Assembly (NCBI GenBank): GCA_947259865.1
Contig: CAMYNZ010000045.1
Span: 1-14,346 of the forward strand
From: an uncultured Desulfobacterales bacterium
GTDB lineage: Bacteria > Desulfobacterota > Desulfobacteria > Desulfobacterales > G020354645
DNA length: 14,346 bases
Direction: 5' to 3'
The notes under the pieces were generated by a model, which was not told the origin of the DNA, made no database searches, and saw only the letters and a program-made list of their open reading frames with translations. The position numbers and the translations under genes are program-made. Shown here piece after piece: positions 7,308 to 14,151 of this stretch. Each line of letters begins with the position of its first letter. Position 1 is the stretch's first letter.

Positions 7308-7515
7308 TAGAAGTGGTATCAAAACCGCAGGTTAGGCTCAAGAGCAAGGCGCAAACCGATGAAAAAGCGCAGTCCGCCAAAGTACGCTGGCGGATGAGCA
7401 GTACATTTTGAAGAGGTTTGCGATGCACCTTAATCTATTAACTATAGATGCTGAGTCCCGCTCTGCGGGGCAACGCAGCTATTGGGCCTAAGATGGGATT
7501 TTGAAACCACTTCTA
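7308..7515. mobile_element. Structured terminal-inverted-repeat element (copy 2, 208 bases), MITE-like
   Basis: The left end is TAGAAGTGGTATCAAAACC (7308 onward). The complement of the right end (ending 7515) is TAGAAGTGGTTTCAAAATCC, giving near-identical terminal inverted repeats of about 20 bases. The outer TA on both sides would fit a TA target duplication as in IS630/Tc1-like elements, but this is inference. The interior has no ORF. It holds nested hairpins: TCCGCCA/TGGCGGA (7373-7379 / 7388-7394) inside GCAAACC/GGTTTGC (7351-7357 / 7415-7421), and CCCGC/GCGGG (7457-7461 / 7465-7469). Parts of the right half recur at 10027-10108. It lies between ribE and ribBA and makes up most of that 290-base gap. 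Confidence 0.6.
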
Positions 7516-7542
7516 AGATTATTGCCAGATTATCGAAGTACC

Positions 7543-7571
7543 CACGCTGCCTAACCTGTCGAGCGTGTTTT
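7543..7571 (+). terminator. Weak terminator- or attenuator-like hairpin before ribBA
   Basis: A 6-bp stem, CACGCT (7543-7548) with AGCGTG (7562-7567), has a 13-base loop and is followed directly by TTTT. It is 26 bases before the ribBA start and 28 bases after the repeat element. The stem is short and the T-run only four long, so efficiency would be low. No FMN aptamer accompanies it. Confidence 0.25.
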
Positions 7572-7596
7572 AAGAATAAAGGAGATCGCAATAAAT

Positions 7597-8829
7597 ATGC
7601 CGGTACTGCCTATTAAAAAAGCTATTAAGGAAATAAAAGCCGGACGCATGGTTATACTGGTCGATAGTGAAGATCGTGAAAATGAAGGCGATCTTTGCAT
7701 GGCTGCAGAAAAAATAAATCCGGAAGCCATTAATTTCATGGCCAAACACGCCCGGGGGCTGATCTGCCTGGCCATGTCCGGTGAAATGATTGACAAACTG
7801 GACCTGCCGATGATGGTGGATCATAATACTTCGCCTTTTCAAACCGGCTTCACCGTTTCCATCGAAGCCCGATGTGGGGTAACCACCGGCATTTCGGCTG
7901 CTGACCGGTCCACTACGGTGCATGCAGCCGTGGCCGATAACGCCAAGTCCAGTGACCTTGTCAGACCCGGACATATATTCCCGCTAAAAGCCAGGGACGG
8001 GGGGGTCATGGTGCGGGTGGGCCAGACCGAAGGATCTGTGGATTTGGCCCGTCTGGCAGGCTTAAAACCGGCCGCCGTCATTTGTGAAATTATGGATGAA
8101 GACGGAACCATGGCCAGAAGGCCGGCCCTCGAAAAATTTAGTGACAAACACGGGATCGGAATATGTACGGTGGCAGACCTCGTCGAATATCGCATGCACA
8201 CCGAATCTTTTGTGCATCGATCTGCCGAGACTGCGATTCCTACTGCGTACGGCGGTGAGTTTCAAATCATTGCCTTTGAAAACGATGTCGATCATTTGCT
8301 CCATCTGGCGCTCATCCGGGGCGAAATTGATCCGCAACAACCGGTGCTCGTGCGGGTCCATTCGGAATGCATGACCGGTGATATATTCGGTTCACTTCGA
8401 TGTGACTGTGGTGACCAATTACACAAGGCCATGGAGATGATAGCCGAGGAGGGATCGGGTGTGGTCCTGTACATGCGGCAGGAAGGGCGCGGAATCGGTC
8501 TGGTAAATAAATTGCGGGCTTATAATTTGCAGCAACATCACGGGTTGGACACCGTAGAGGCCAATAAAAAACTCGGGTTTAAGGATGATCTCAGGGATTA
8601 CGGGTTGGGGGCTCAGATACTGGTTGATCTTGGAGTGCGGAAGATGAGACTGCTGACCAACAATCCCAAGAAGATGGTTGGGCTTGAAGGATACGGACTC
8701 AGCATTGTTGAACAGATACCCATTGAAGTTGAACCCAATGAATACAACCGTTGTTATCTCGAGTGCAAAAAACTCAAGATGGGTCACCTGCTGAATATGG
8801 TAGATACCTTAAGTTCAGATCCATCCTAG
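7597..8829 (+). CDS. ribBA: Bifunctional DHBP synthase / GTP cyclohydrolase II (RibBA)
   Basis: A 410-residue fusion providing both entry steps of riboflavin synthesis. The N-terminal half (about 1-200) is 3,4-dihydroxy-2-butanone-4-phosphate synthase, with [11 protein letters not shown] (23-33) and RPGHIFPL. It makes the four-carbon unit from ribulose 5-phosphate. The C-terminal half (about 207-400) is GTP cyclohydrolase II, with [19 protein letters not shown] holding zinc ligands Cys258, Cys269 and Cys271, and [19 protein letters not shown] and LTNNPKK. Both active sites look intact. The ATG at 7597 has AAAGGAG (7578-7584) about 12 bases upstream. The 290-base gap to ribE is mostly a repeat element, so this gene may need its own promoter. 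ribH follows after 49 bases. Confidence 0.97.
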   Translation: MPVLPIKKAIKEIKAGRMVILVDSEDRENEGDLCMAAEKINPEAINFMAKHARGLICLAMSGEMIDKLDLPMMVDHNTSPFQTGFTVSIEARCGVTTGISAADRSTTVHAAVADNAKSSDLVRPGHIFPLKARDGGVMVRVGQTEGSVDLARLAGLKPAAVICEIMDEDGTMARRPALEKFSDKHGIGICTVADLVEYRMHTESFVHRSAETAIPTAYGGEFQIIAFENDVDHLLHLALIRGEIDPQQPVLVRVHSECMTGDIFGSLRCDCGDQLHKAMEMIAEEGSGVVLYMRQEGRGIGLVNKLRAYNLQQHHGLDTVEANKKLGFKDDLRDYGLGAQILVDLGVRKMRLLTNNPKKMVGLEGYGLSIVEQIPIEVEPNEYNRCYLECKKLKMGHLLNMVDTLSSDPS

Positions 8830-8878
8830 AATATTTGATACCCAGGATTGAGATACATTTAAAACGGGAGGAAACCAG

Positions 8879-9352
8879 ATGTTTAAAATAATAGAGGGTA
8901 AACTTCTCGCTGAGGGCAAAAACTTTGCGCTTGTAGTCAGCCGGTTTAATGATTTCGTTACTGAAAAACTTTTAAGCGGTGCCTTTGATGCCCTGACGCG
9001 TTCCGGTGCCAAGGCCGAAAACATCGATATCGTAAAAGTACCGGGAGCTTTTGAAATTCCGCTGGCTGCAAAAAAACTGGCACAGAAAGGCCGCTATCAT
9101 GCCGTTATCTGTCTGGGTGCGGTGATTCGCGGTGCCACCCCTCACTTCGATTATGTCAGTGCCGAAGTCAGCAAAGGAATTGCTCAGGTTAGCCTCGAAT
9201 CCAGCATCCCGATAATTTTCGGCGTGGTAACCACCGATACCCTGGAACAGGCCATTGAACGCGCCGGCGCCAAATCCGGTAACAAAGGATGGAGTGCTGC
9301 AATGGCTGCCGTGGAAATGGCAAATTTGATAGAAGCTGTTGAACAGGTCTGA
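8879..9352 (+). CDS. ribH: 6,7-dimethyl-8-ribityllumazine synthase
   Basis: 157 residues, the normal size. It condenses the RibB four-carbon product with the RibD-derived pyrimidine to give the lumazine used by riboflavin synthase. Family motifs are [15 protein letters not shown] (21-35), [15 protein letters not shown] (54-68), [16 protein letters not shown] (78-93) with catalytic His89, and [17 protein letters not shown] (114-130) followed by GNKGW. The protein usually assembles as pentamers or icosahedral shells. The ATG at 8879 is preceded by GGGAGG (8866-8871). nusB starts 12 bases after the stop, the conserved ribH-nusB order. Confidence 0.97.
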   Translation: MFKIIEGKLLAEGKNFALVVSRFNDFVTEKLLSGAFDALTRSGAKAENIDIVKVPGAFEIPLAAKKLAQKGRYHAVICLGAVIRGATPHFDYVSAEVSKGIAQVSLESSIPIIFGVVTTDTLEQAIERAGAKSGNKGWSAAMAAVEMANLIEAVEQV

Positions 9353-9364
9353 GCAAGTATAGCT

Positions 9365-9805
9365 ATGGGCAAACGGCGCAGATCGAGAGAGCTTGCTTTG
9401 CAAGCTCTTTTTTGCATGGATATGTGCAACGAAGATTCGGAGGAGATCCTGGAACGGTTCTGTACCAATTTCAAACCTCCCGATAGCGCCCTGCCCTTTT
9501 TTCTTGAAATTGTAAAGGGGGTGCTAAAGTATTCGCCCGAAATTGACGCCTTGATCGAACGGTTTTCCAAAAACTGGAGAATCGGACGGATGTCATATGT
9601 AGACCGAAACATTTTGAGAATAGCTGTTTATGAACTAATTTGTTGCGGAGATATTCCGCCGAAAGTCTCCATAAATGAGGCCATAGACATTGCCAAAAAA
9701 TTCGGCACCGCAGAGTCTGGCGCATTTATCAATGGAATAATTGACAGCATTCGACTTGCCCAGGAAAGCGGAGAAGATCTTGTTGTTTTTAGCAACCATA
9801 CGTGA
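9365..9805 (+). CDS. nusB: Transcription antitermination factor NusB
   Basis: 146 residues, all-helical NusB. The basic N-terminus GKRRRSRELALQALF binds boxA RNA in the family, and the C-terminal YVDRNILRIAVYEL...SINEAIDIAKKFGTAESGAFINGIID is the conserved core. With NusE (ribosomal protein S10) it loads on boxA of rRNA leaders and prevents premature termination. The gene starts 12 bases after ribH with only a weak GAGCAAG upstream, so translational coupling to ribH is likely. It appears to be the last gene of the riboflavin operon, since a GC-rich hairpin and a repeat-rich gap follow. Confidence 0.96.
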   Translation: MGKRRRSRELALQALFCMDMCNEDSEEILERFCTNFKPPDSALPFFLEIVKGVLKYSPEIDALIERFSKNWRIGRMSYVDRNILRIAVYELICCGDIPPKVSINEAIDIAKKFGTAESGAFINGIIDSIRLAQESGEDLVVFSNHT

Positions 9806-9837
9806 AGGGATTTCCAGACCTTAAGAGGCTCAAGAGC

Positions 9838-9856
9838 CCCGCCATAATTCGGCGGG
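9838..9856 (+). terminator. GC-rich hairpin after nusB, possible operon end
   Basis: A perfect 6-bp stem CCCGCC (9838-9843) / GGCGGG (9851-9856) with a 7-base loop, 33 bases after the nusB stop. The following bases (ATTTCACATCTTG) have only short T-runs, so this is a weak intrinsic terminator at best. The same stem occurs at 14213-14232 with a different loop. The preceding AGGCTCAAGAGC (9826-9837) is identical to 7334-7345 in repeat copy 2. Confidence 0.4.
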
Positions 9857-9907
9857 ATTTCACATCTTGATTTTAGAAATTAAGGCGTTTAACAAGGTGC
9901 TGTTTTA

Positions 9908-10009
9908 GATTCGCCAGTTTGCTCGTTAAGCCGGTTTAGCCCGTTCAAAACGGAATGCTATCAATCTTAACGGTCCTACCGGCAAACGGGCTAACGGGCC
10001 AACGGGCCC
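9908..10009. repeat. Imperfect inverted repeat with AACGGGCY tandem units
   Basis: Three 8-base units run head to tail at 9985-10008 (AACGGGCT, AACGGGCC, AACGGGCC). On the left, TTAGCCCGTT (9936-9945) pairs perfectly with AACGGGCTAA (9985-9994), and pairing continues imperfectly outward through GCTCGTTAAGCCGG. The result is a long imperfect hairpin with a loop of about 39 bases. It accounts for about a third of the 341-base gap between nusB and the hydrolase gene. It contains no ORF, and the units directly abut, so it is not a CRISPR. Confidence 0.6.
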
Positions 10010-10020
10010 AACCCTTTTTC

Positions 10021-10108
10021 ATGTGAACATTTTGAAGAGATTTGCAGCGCAGCTATTGGGCCTTAGCCCTCCGGAGGCGGATAAAATGGGGTTTTGGAAC
10101 CACTTCTA
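10021..10108. mobile_element. Partial copy of the terminal-repeat element (copy 3)
   Basis: ACATTTTGAAGAGATTTGC (10027-10045) matches 7403-7421 of copy 2 with one difference. GCAGCTATTGGGCCT (10049-10063) is identical to 7475-7489. The right end GTTTTGGAACCACTTCTA (ending 10108) matches the copy 2 terminus. The middle differs: copy 2 has about 50 bases absent here, and copy 3 has its own CCTCCGGAGG palindrome (10068-10077). No left terminus is visible next to it. It ends 26 bases before the GAGGAG of the downstream gene. Confidence 0.6.
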
Positions 10109-10146
10109 GCCCGGTAGCGTTAAATAATCATATAGAGGAGAACATT

Positions 10147-10782
10147 TTGATCATAAAAACATTAGCGGTAGGCCCCATTCAAGCAAACTGTTATATATTA
10201 GGGTGCGAGAAAACCCTTGAAGCGGCTGTTATCGATCCCGGTGACGAGGGGGATAGAATATTAATGTCCCTTGCGGAATCAAAACTGAACTTAAAATACA
10301 TCATCAATACCCATGGACATTTTGATCATGTGGGTGCCAATAAAAGATTGAAGGATGTCACCGATGCCCAAATCCTGATCCATACCCTGGATGCGCCCAT
10401 GCTGAATCACCTTTCTGCTTCAGCTGCCTCCTGGGGGCTATCAATTGAGGATTCCCCACCGCCGGACCGTACGATTGAAGAATCCGACACTGTAACTTTC
10501 GGCAATATCACACTTAACACCATCCACACCCCGGGGCACACACCCGGAGGAATTTCACTGTACACGGATGGCTATGTTTTTGTGGGTGATACCCTTTTTG
10601 CTGGTTCCGTTGGCCGGACGGACTTCCCGGGCGGGGACATGGGGATACTGACGGCCAGTATAAAGAACAAGCTATTCGTGCTGGAAGATAGTGTTGCGGT
10701 CTTACCCGGGCACATGGGAAATACGACCATCGGTCAGGAAAGGCGTTTTAACCCGTTTGTTGGGGAAGGCAGCATCCTTTAG
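10147..10782 (+). CDS. Metallo-beta-lactamase-fold hydrolase, glyoxalase-II-like
   Basis: 211 residues with a complete two-metal site: THGHFDH (His56, His58, Asp60, His61), His131 in TPGHTPG, Asp148 in VGDTLF and His189 in LPGHMGNTTIG. The short C-terminus with TTIGQERRFNPF matches the small hydroxyacylglutathione-hydrolase-like proteins (YcbL type), which lack the longer substrate-binding tail of classical glyoxalase II. The substrate is therefore not certain; thioester or persulfide hydrolysis are family possibilities. The TTG at 10147 is chosen as start because GAGGAG (10135-10140) lies 6 bases upstream and IKTLAVGPIQANCYIL begins there as in homologues. The frame is open further upstream to a TTG at 10042, but that stretch is repeat-derived. 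It is cytoplasmic, with no signal peptide. It converges with the minus-strand transporter. Confidence 0.9.
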   Translation: MIIKTLAVGPIQANCYILGCEKTLEAAVIDPGDEGDRILMSLAESKLNLKYIINTHGHFDHVGANKRLKDVTDAQILIHTLDAPMLNHLSASAASWGLSIEDSPPPDRTIEESDTVTFGNITLNTIHTPGHTPGGISLYTDGYVFVGDTLFAGSVGRTDFPGGDMGILTASIKNKLFVLEDSVAVLPGHMGNTTIGQERRFNPFVGEGSIL

Positions 10783-10820
10783 AAAACATCTTTAGGTCCT
10801 ATAAGGCCGCCCCCTGAATA

Positions 10821-10878
10821 CCCATAAAATAAGTTTCCTACTTTTCTCAAGCCTTCGAGGAGAAGTAGATTTTATGGG
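10821..10878. terminator. Long hairpin overlapping the transporter 3' end, between convergent genes
   Basis: CCCATAAAAT (10821-10830) and ATTTTATGGG (10869-10878) form a perfect 10-bp outer stem. Inside, CTACTTTTCTC pairs with GAGAAGTAG with a small bulge. The structure spans the last ten or so codons and the stop of the minus-strand transporter and ends 39 bases after the stop of the plus-strand hydrolase. There is no T-run of normal length on either side, so it could be a 3' end stabiliser or a bidirectional terminator of reduced quality. Confidence 0.45.
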
Positions 10879-13800
10879 ACTGCCTTCCAACATGGACTTC
10901 TTGCGTGGCCCGGGCAATCAGATCCCACCCGGATTCATCATCCTGTTCAAGTTCTGCCAGACCGAAAGTGACTTTCAAAGGCAGGCCCTTTGCCCCCGGG
11001 CTTTTCTGCCCGATAGCGGTCAGCAGTCTATCATAAAACTGCCGGGCCCTGTGGATCGATGTATCCGGCATGAGCAGCGCCAGTGTTTGCATATCGATTC
11101 TACTTAAAACATCCTGATTTCGGATCTGTCCGGAAAGCAGGCTTGTCAAAGAGTTGAACAGACTGTTTTTGTCTTCGTTGCTTTTGATAAAACTCGGAGC
11201 CTGGATGTCGATTTCCATCAGACAAAGACAGAGATTTTTATTATGTGTACGCGCCCCCTCAATTTCTAGCTCCAGGCCTGCCAGAAATTCATCTATACTG
11301 AGGAGTCCGGAACGTTTATCCCGGTGATTGAAACCATGGATACGTCGGGAAAGCCCCTCCAATCGATTACAGAGAAGGGCCGTCAGGTTTAATAAGAATT
11401 TGTGGGCTGCCGGCGGGTAAAGCCACTGCAGCCTTTTAATCATCCTGCGGTTGATTTGTAAAAGTTCCACCGGTTCCGCGGCAATTGCAGTAACCGCACG
11501 CCGTGCGTTTCTGATAAAACTGGGTGCTCCCAATATATCCCCTGGTTTTAACCGCTCAACCAATTTCTTCAGCTCTTTGTTCTTTTTACTGCCTCCGTTT
11601 GTCAGGGGGTCAACCAGATCCATCGTGCCCGAAATAATGGTGTACATGGTATCGCCCGAATCTCCTTTACGGAATAGGATTTCCCTGCTTCCGAGTTCTT
11701 TGATCGTGCCGGCCATAAGTATATAATGGCTCTGGGTGCGTGACAGGCCGTTGAAGAGATAAAGCCCCTTTTGGGGGTCTTGGCCAAGTTTTAGCTTTAT
11801 CAAATCCCATAGAGTTACCAGTTCGACATGCAGCATCAGAGACGGGAGCAGAATCAAATCTGCTGCCAGCGCCGAAATCATTGTGATGACCATCATAACG
11901 CCGAACATAGCCGTAGGTTTAAAACTTGAGAAGGCCAGTATGGAAAGGCCGACACTGATGGTAAGGGTCGTGAAAATGATCGGTCGGCCCACCTGTCTGA
12001 GGGTTTCTTTTAAAGCCCATTTTTTGTCCAGGTTTTTTTTGTACTCAATGTTATATCGAAATAGATAATGAATCGTATCATCAACTGCCAGACCAATCGC
12101 GATACTTGCGATAAGACTGGTTACCATCGAAAGTTCCACCCCAAACCATCCCATCAGTCCGAAGTTGATAATAATCGGGAATAGATTCGGTACAATAGCG
12201 ACAAGCCCCCCGCGCAATGACAAAAACAGAATGAACATGATGCCAAAAACGATGATAAGCGTCAGCGAGAGGCTTTTGATCTGACCGGCGGTCAAATAGT
12301 GACTGCTTGCAGAGAGCACAATTCCAAAACCGGTTACGTCCCAGTCAAGATCCCGTGAAAAATTGTTTTCAACATAGGAAAGGATTTTTCGGCGGGTTTC
12401 AAGAAAATCACGGGAACTCGAGATATGGGTCAGCAGCAAGATATTGGCCTTTGAAAAGTCCGAACTCATAAATCCCTTGAGCAAATCCTCTCCCAGCATA
12501 ATCGTGTAGTTGTTGATCAACATCCTGATTTCAAAGGCTTCTTCGGGGATGGCATAATATCGGGGTTCGAACCCGTTCATGGCATAGTTGACCAGCTTCA
12601 TGTAATCGGCGAAGGAGATGGTCTTGTCGATTCCCGGCAGAGTTTCCAGAAACTGCTTGAGTCTGAAGATGTCGTTGATATGGTCCGGATTTTCGAAATA
12701 GCCCTCATTTCTGCTTGCCATAACCATATTGATGGGGAAACTCCCCGACAGGTTTTTGTAAATGTCATGAAAATTGCGGTTTATAGATGTATTTGCTTTA
12801 AAATATCCCACCGGATTTGTTTCCACCCGGATGCGAAAAATGCCGATGATGCAAAAAACCGCAATGGCGCCGATGATCAAAATCGCGGTTTTTTGATGCG
12901 CCAGGTTAATCCGGACAATTTTCTCTATAACCCGGCCCCAGAAACTACTTAATTTCCAGGTGCCGGCAGTCCTTTTTCGGGGCAGCGGGATTAGAGCCAG
13001 GGCTGCCGGAAAGAAAGTGAAAAGGATGAATATTGTACTGAGAATACCGAAACAGGCGAATATAGCGAATTCCGTAATGGCTGTAATTCGGCTGACGAGC
13101 AAAGACCCAAGACCGATGGTCGTCGTCAGAGCCGCCAGCGCGGTGGGCAAAGCTATTTTTGAAAATGTCAAAAAGGCTACCCGCGCCGGAGTGCCAGGTT
13201 TACCGGCCCTGTGCAGGTATTCGGAGTTGATGTGCAGGCAGTAGGCCGTTCCTACTGAAATCAGAAATACGGGGACGATCATGGTCACCATGGATAGGGG
13301 TATGCCGGACCAGGCCATCAGGCCCAAGGTCCATGTCAGCGCCAGGGAGACACTGGTAAGGGTCAGCAGAAAACACGAAAATTTTCGGAACAGGCCCAAT
13401 AGAATTATTGCAATGAGTAAAAATGTTATTGGCGGCAACCTGGAGAAATCTTCTTGGGTGAAACTGGCAAGCGCCTGAGAAACAATTGGCATGCCAATTT
13501 GATAAACCGACAGGTTCGGTGAAGCCTTGATGATTTTGTCATTAATCTCCCGGATCACGGCATCCTTATCGGCATTTCCCTCCAGGACCACTGTTATGGC
13601 AGTTGTGTTGTGGTCGGCTGATATAAGATTTTTTCGAAATAGATCGATGGGGGCAATCATCCGGCCGAATTTTTCAAGATCCCAGTTGCCGGAACGGTCC
13701 ACCGCCCTTTTGATCCCTGGAAGGCTGATGGCTCTTTTTACCCCCGCTATTTCGGCGGCGTTCTCTGCCATAACCTCGATCCGGCGAAAGTTGGCAGAAT

Positions 13801-14068
13801 CGAAAACATTGCCGCCCTTGATGACGATACGGATTATTTCATCGGATCCGAACAGTTTCTTGAATTTTTCATACCGGGTCGTTTCGGGTATGTTCTCGAT
13901 GACAAGATCATAAATAGAGGTCTTAAATGAAAGTTTGGGGATCTGAAATGCGAAAAACAGTGTTATGGATGCAATTATGATGATAACCAGCAACGGGTTA
14001 CCAACAATCCATTTGAGCATGCGGATAAATAAAAAGGGCTCTTTTGAGAAGATTTTTTTAAACATCAT
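10847..14068 (-). CDS. RND/MMPL-type transporter fused to cNMP-binding-like and degenerate GGDEF-like domains
   Basis: 1073 residues. Residues 1-760 have the RND duplication: TM1 (about 24-43), an extracytoplasmic loop, a TM block (about 213-362), a second single TM (about 393-412), a second loop, and a TM block (about 600-745). AVDDTIHYLFRYN (661-673) in the second half carries Asp663/664, the likely proton-relay position; the matching first-half site reads SVGTAYCLHI with no acid. Residues 782-905 look like a cyclic-nucleotide-binding domain (RKGDSGDTMYTIISGTMDLVD), but the usual GE of the phosphate cassette is Gly847-Ala848. Residues 912-1070 align with a GGDEF domain from SGLLSIDEF to the end, but the signature is DMQTL (992-996), so cyclase activity is not expected. 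RND/MMPL proteins of this size export lipids or hydrophobic compounds. The ATG at 14066-14068 has a weak AAAGG upstream. Confidence 0.88.
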   Translation of the reverse strand: MMFKKIFSKEPFLFIRMLKWIVGNPLLVIIIIASITLFFAFQIPKLSFKTSIYDLVIENIPETTRYEKFKKLFGSDEIIRIVIKGGNVFDSANFRRIEVMAENAAEIAGVKRAISLPGIKRAVDRSGNWDLEKFGRMIAPIDLFRKNLISADHNTTAITVVLEGNADKDAVIREINDKIIKASPNLSVYQIGMPIVSQALASFTQEDFSRLPPITFLLIAIILLGLFRKFSCFLLTLTSVSLALTWTLGLMAWSGIPLSMVTMIVPVFLISVGTAYCLHINSEYLHRAGKPGTPARVAFLTFSKIALPTALAALTTTIGLGSLLVSRITAITEFAIFACFGILSTIFILFTFFPAALALIPLPRKRTAGTWKLSSFWGRVIEKIVRINLAHQKTAILIIGAIAVFCIIGIFRIRVETNPVGYFKANTSINRNFHDIYKNLSGSFPINMVMASRNEGYFENPDHINDIFRLKQFLETLPGIDKTISFADYMKLVNYAMNGFEPRYYAIPEEAFEIRMLINNYTIMLGEDLLKGFMSSDFSKANILLLTHISSSRDFLETRRKILSYVENNFSRDLDWDVTGFGIVLSASSHYLTAGQIKSLSLTLIIVFGIMFILFLSLRGGLVAIVPNLFPIIINFGLMGWFGVELSMVTSLIASIAIGLAVDDTIHYLFRYNIEYKKNLDKKWALKETLRQVGRPIIFTTLTISVGLSILAFSSFKPTAMFGVMMVITMISALAADLILLPSLMLHVELVTLWDLIKLKLGQDPQKGLYLFNGLSRTQSHYILMAGTIKELGSREILFRKGDSGDTMYTIISGTMDLVDPLTNGGSKKNKELKKLVERLKPGDILGAPSFIRNARRAVTAIAAEPVELLQINRRMIKRLQWLYPPAAHKFLLNLTALLCNRLEGLSRRIHGFNHRDKRSGLLSIDEFLAGLELEIEGARTHNKNLCLCLMEIDIQAPSFIKSNEDKNSLFNSLTSLLSGQIRNQDVLSRIDMQTLALLMPDTSIHRARQFYDRLLTAIGQKSPGAKGLPLKVTFGLAELEQDDESGWDLIARATQEVHVGRQSHKIYFSSKA

Positions 14069-14095
14069 AGCGGTCTACCTTTTTCAAATCCACAG

Positions 14096-14123
14096 AAAAA
14101 GGCAGGGCAACAACTCCCTGCCT
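14096..14123 (-). terminator. Rho-independent terminator reading on the minus strand
   Basis: A perfect 8-bp stem, AGGCAGGG on the minus strand (14123-14116) with CCCTGCCT (14107-14100), has an 8-base loop. On the minus strand it is followed by a T-run (complement of the A-run ending at 14096). It lies 28-55 bases before the transporter start. It either ends an upstream minus-strand gene (stop at 14152 if that frame is real) or acts as an attenuator in the transporter leader. Confidence 0.65.
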
Positions 14124-14151
14124 ATTTGCAATTTCCGCCAAAGCTATAGAA

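Noticed and set aside
7451..7480. GCGGGGCAACGCAG as part of an FMN riboswitch before ribBA
   Set aside because: It superficially resembles an aptamer segment, but the other conserved arms are missing and the stretch belongs to the repeat element, in a part absent from copy 3.
9985..10008. Tandem AACGGGCY units as a CRISPR array
   Set aside because: The units are 8 bases, abut without spacers and number only three; no cas genes are present.
10042..10146. Longer hydrolase starting at TTG 10042
   Set aside because: The extra 35 residues are translated repeat DNA without homology to the family, whereas 10147 has a well-placed GAGGAG and the family N-terminus.
10874..13913. Several plus-strand open frames inside the transporter gene
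   Set aside because: All lie opposite a continuous 1073-codon gene with recognisable domains and show no motif of their own.
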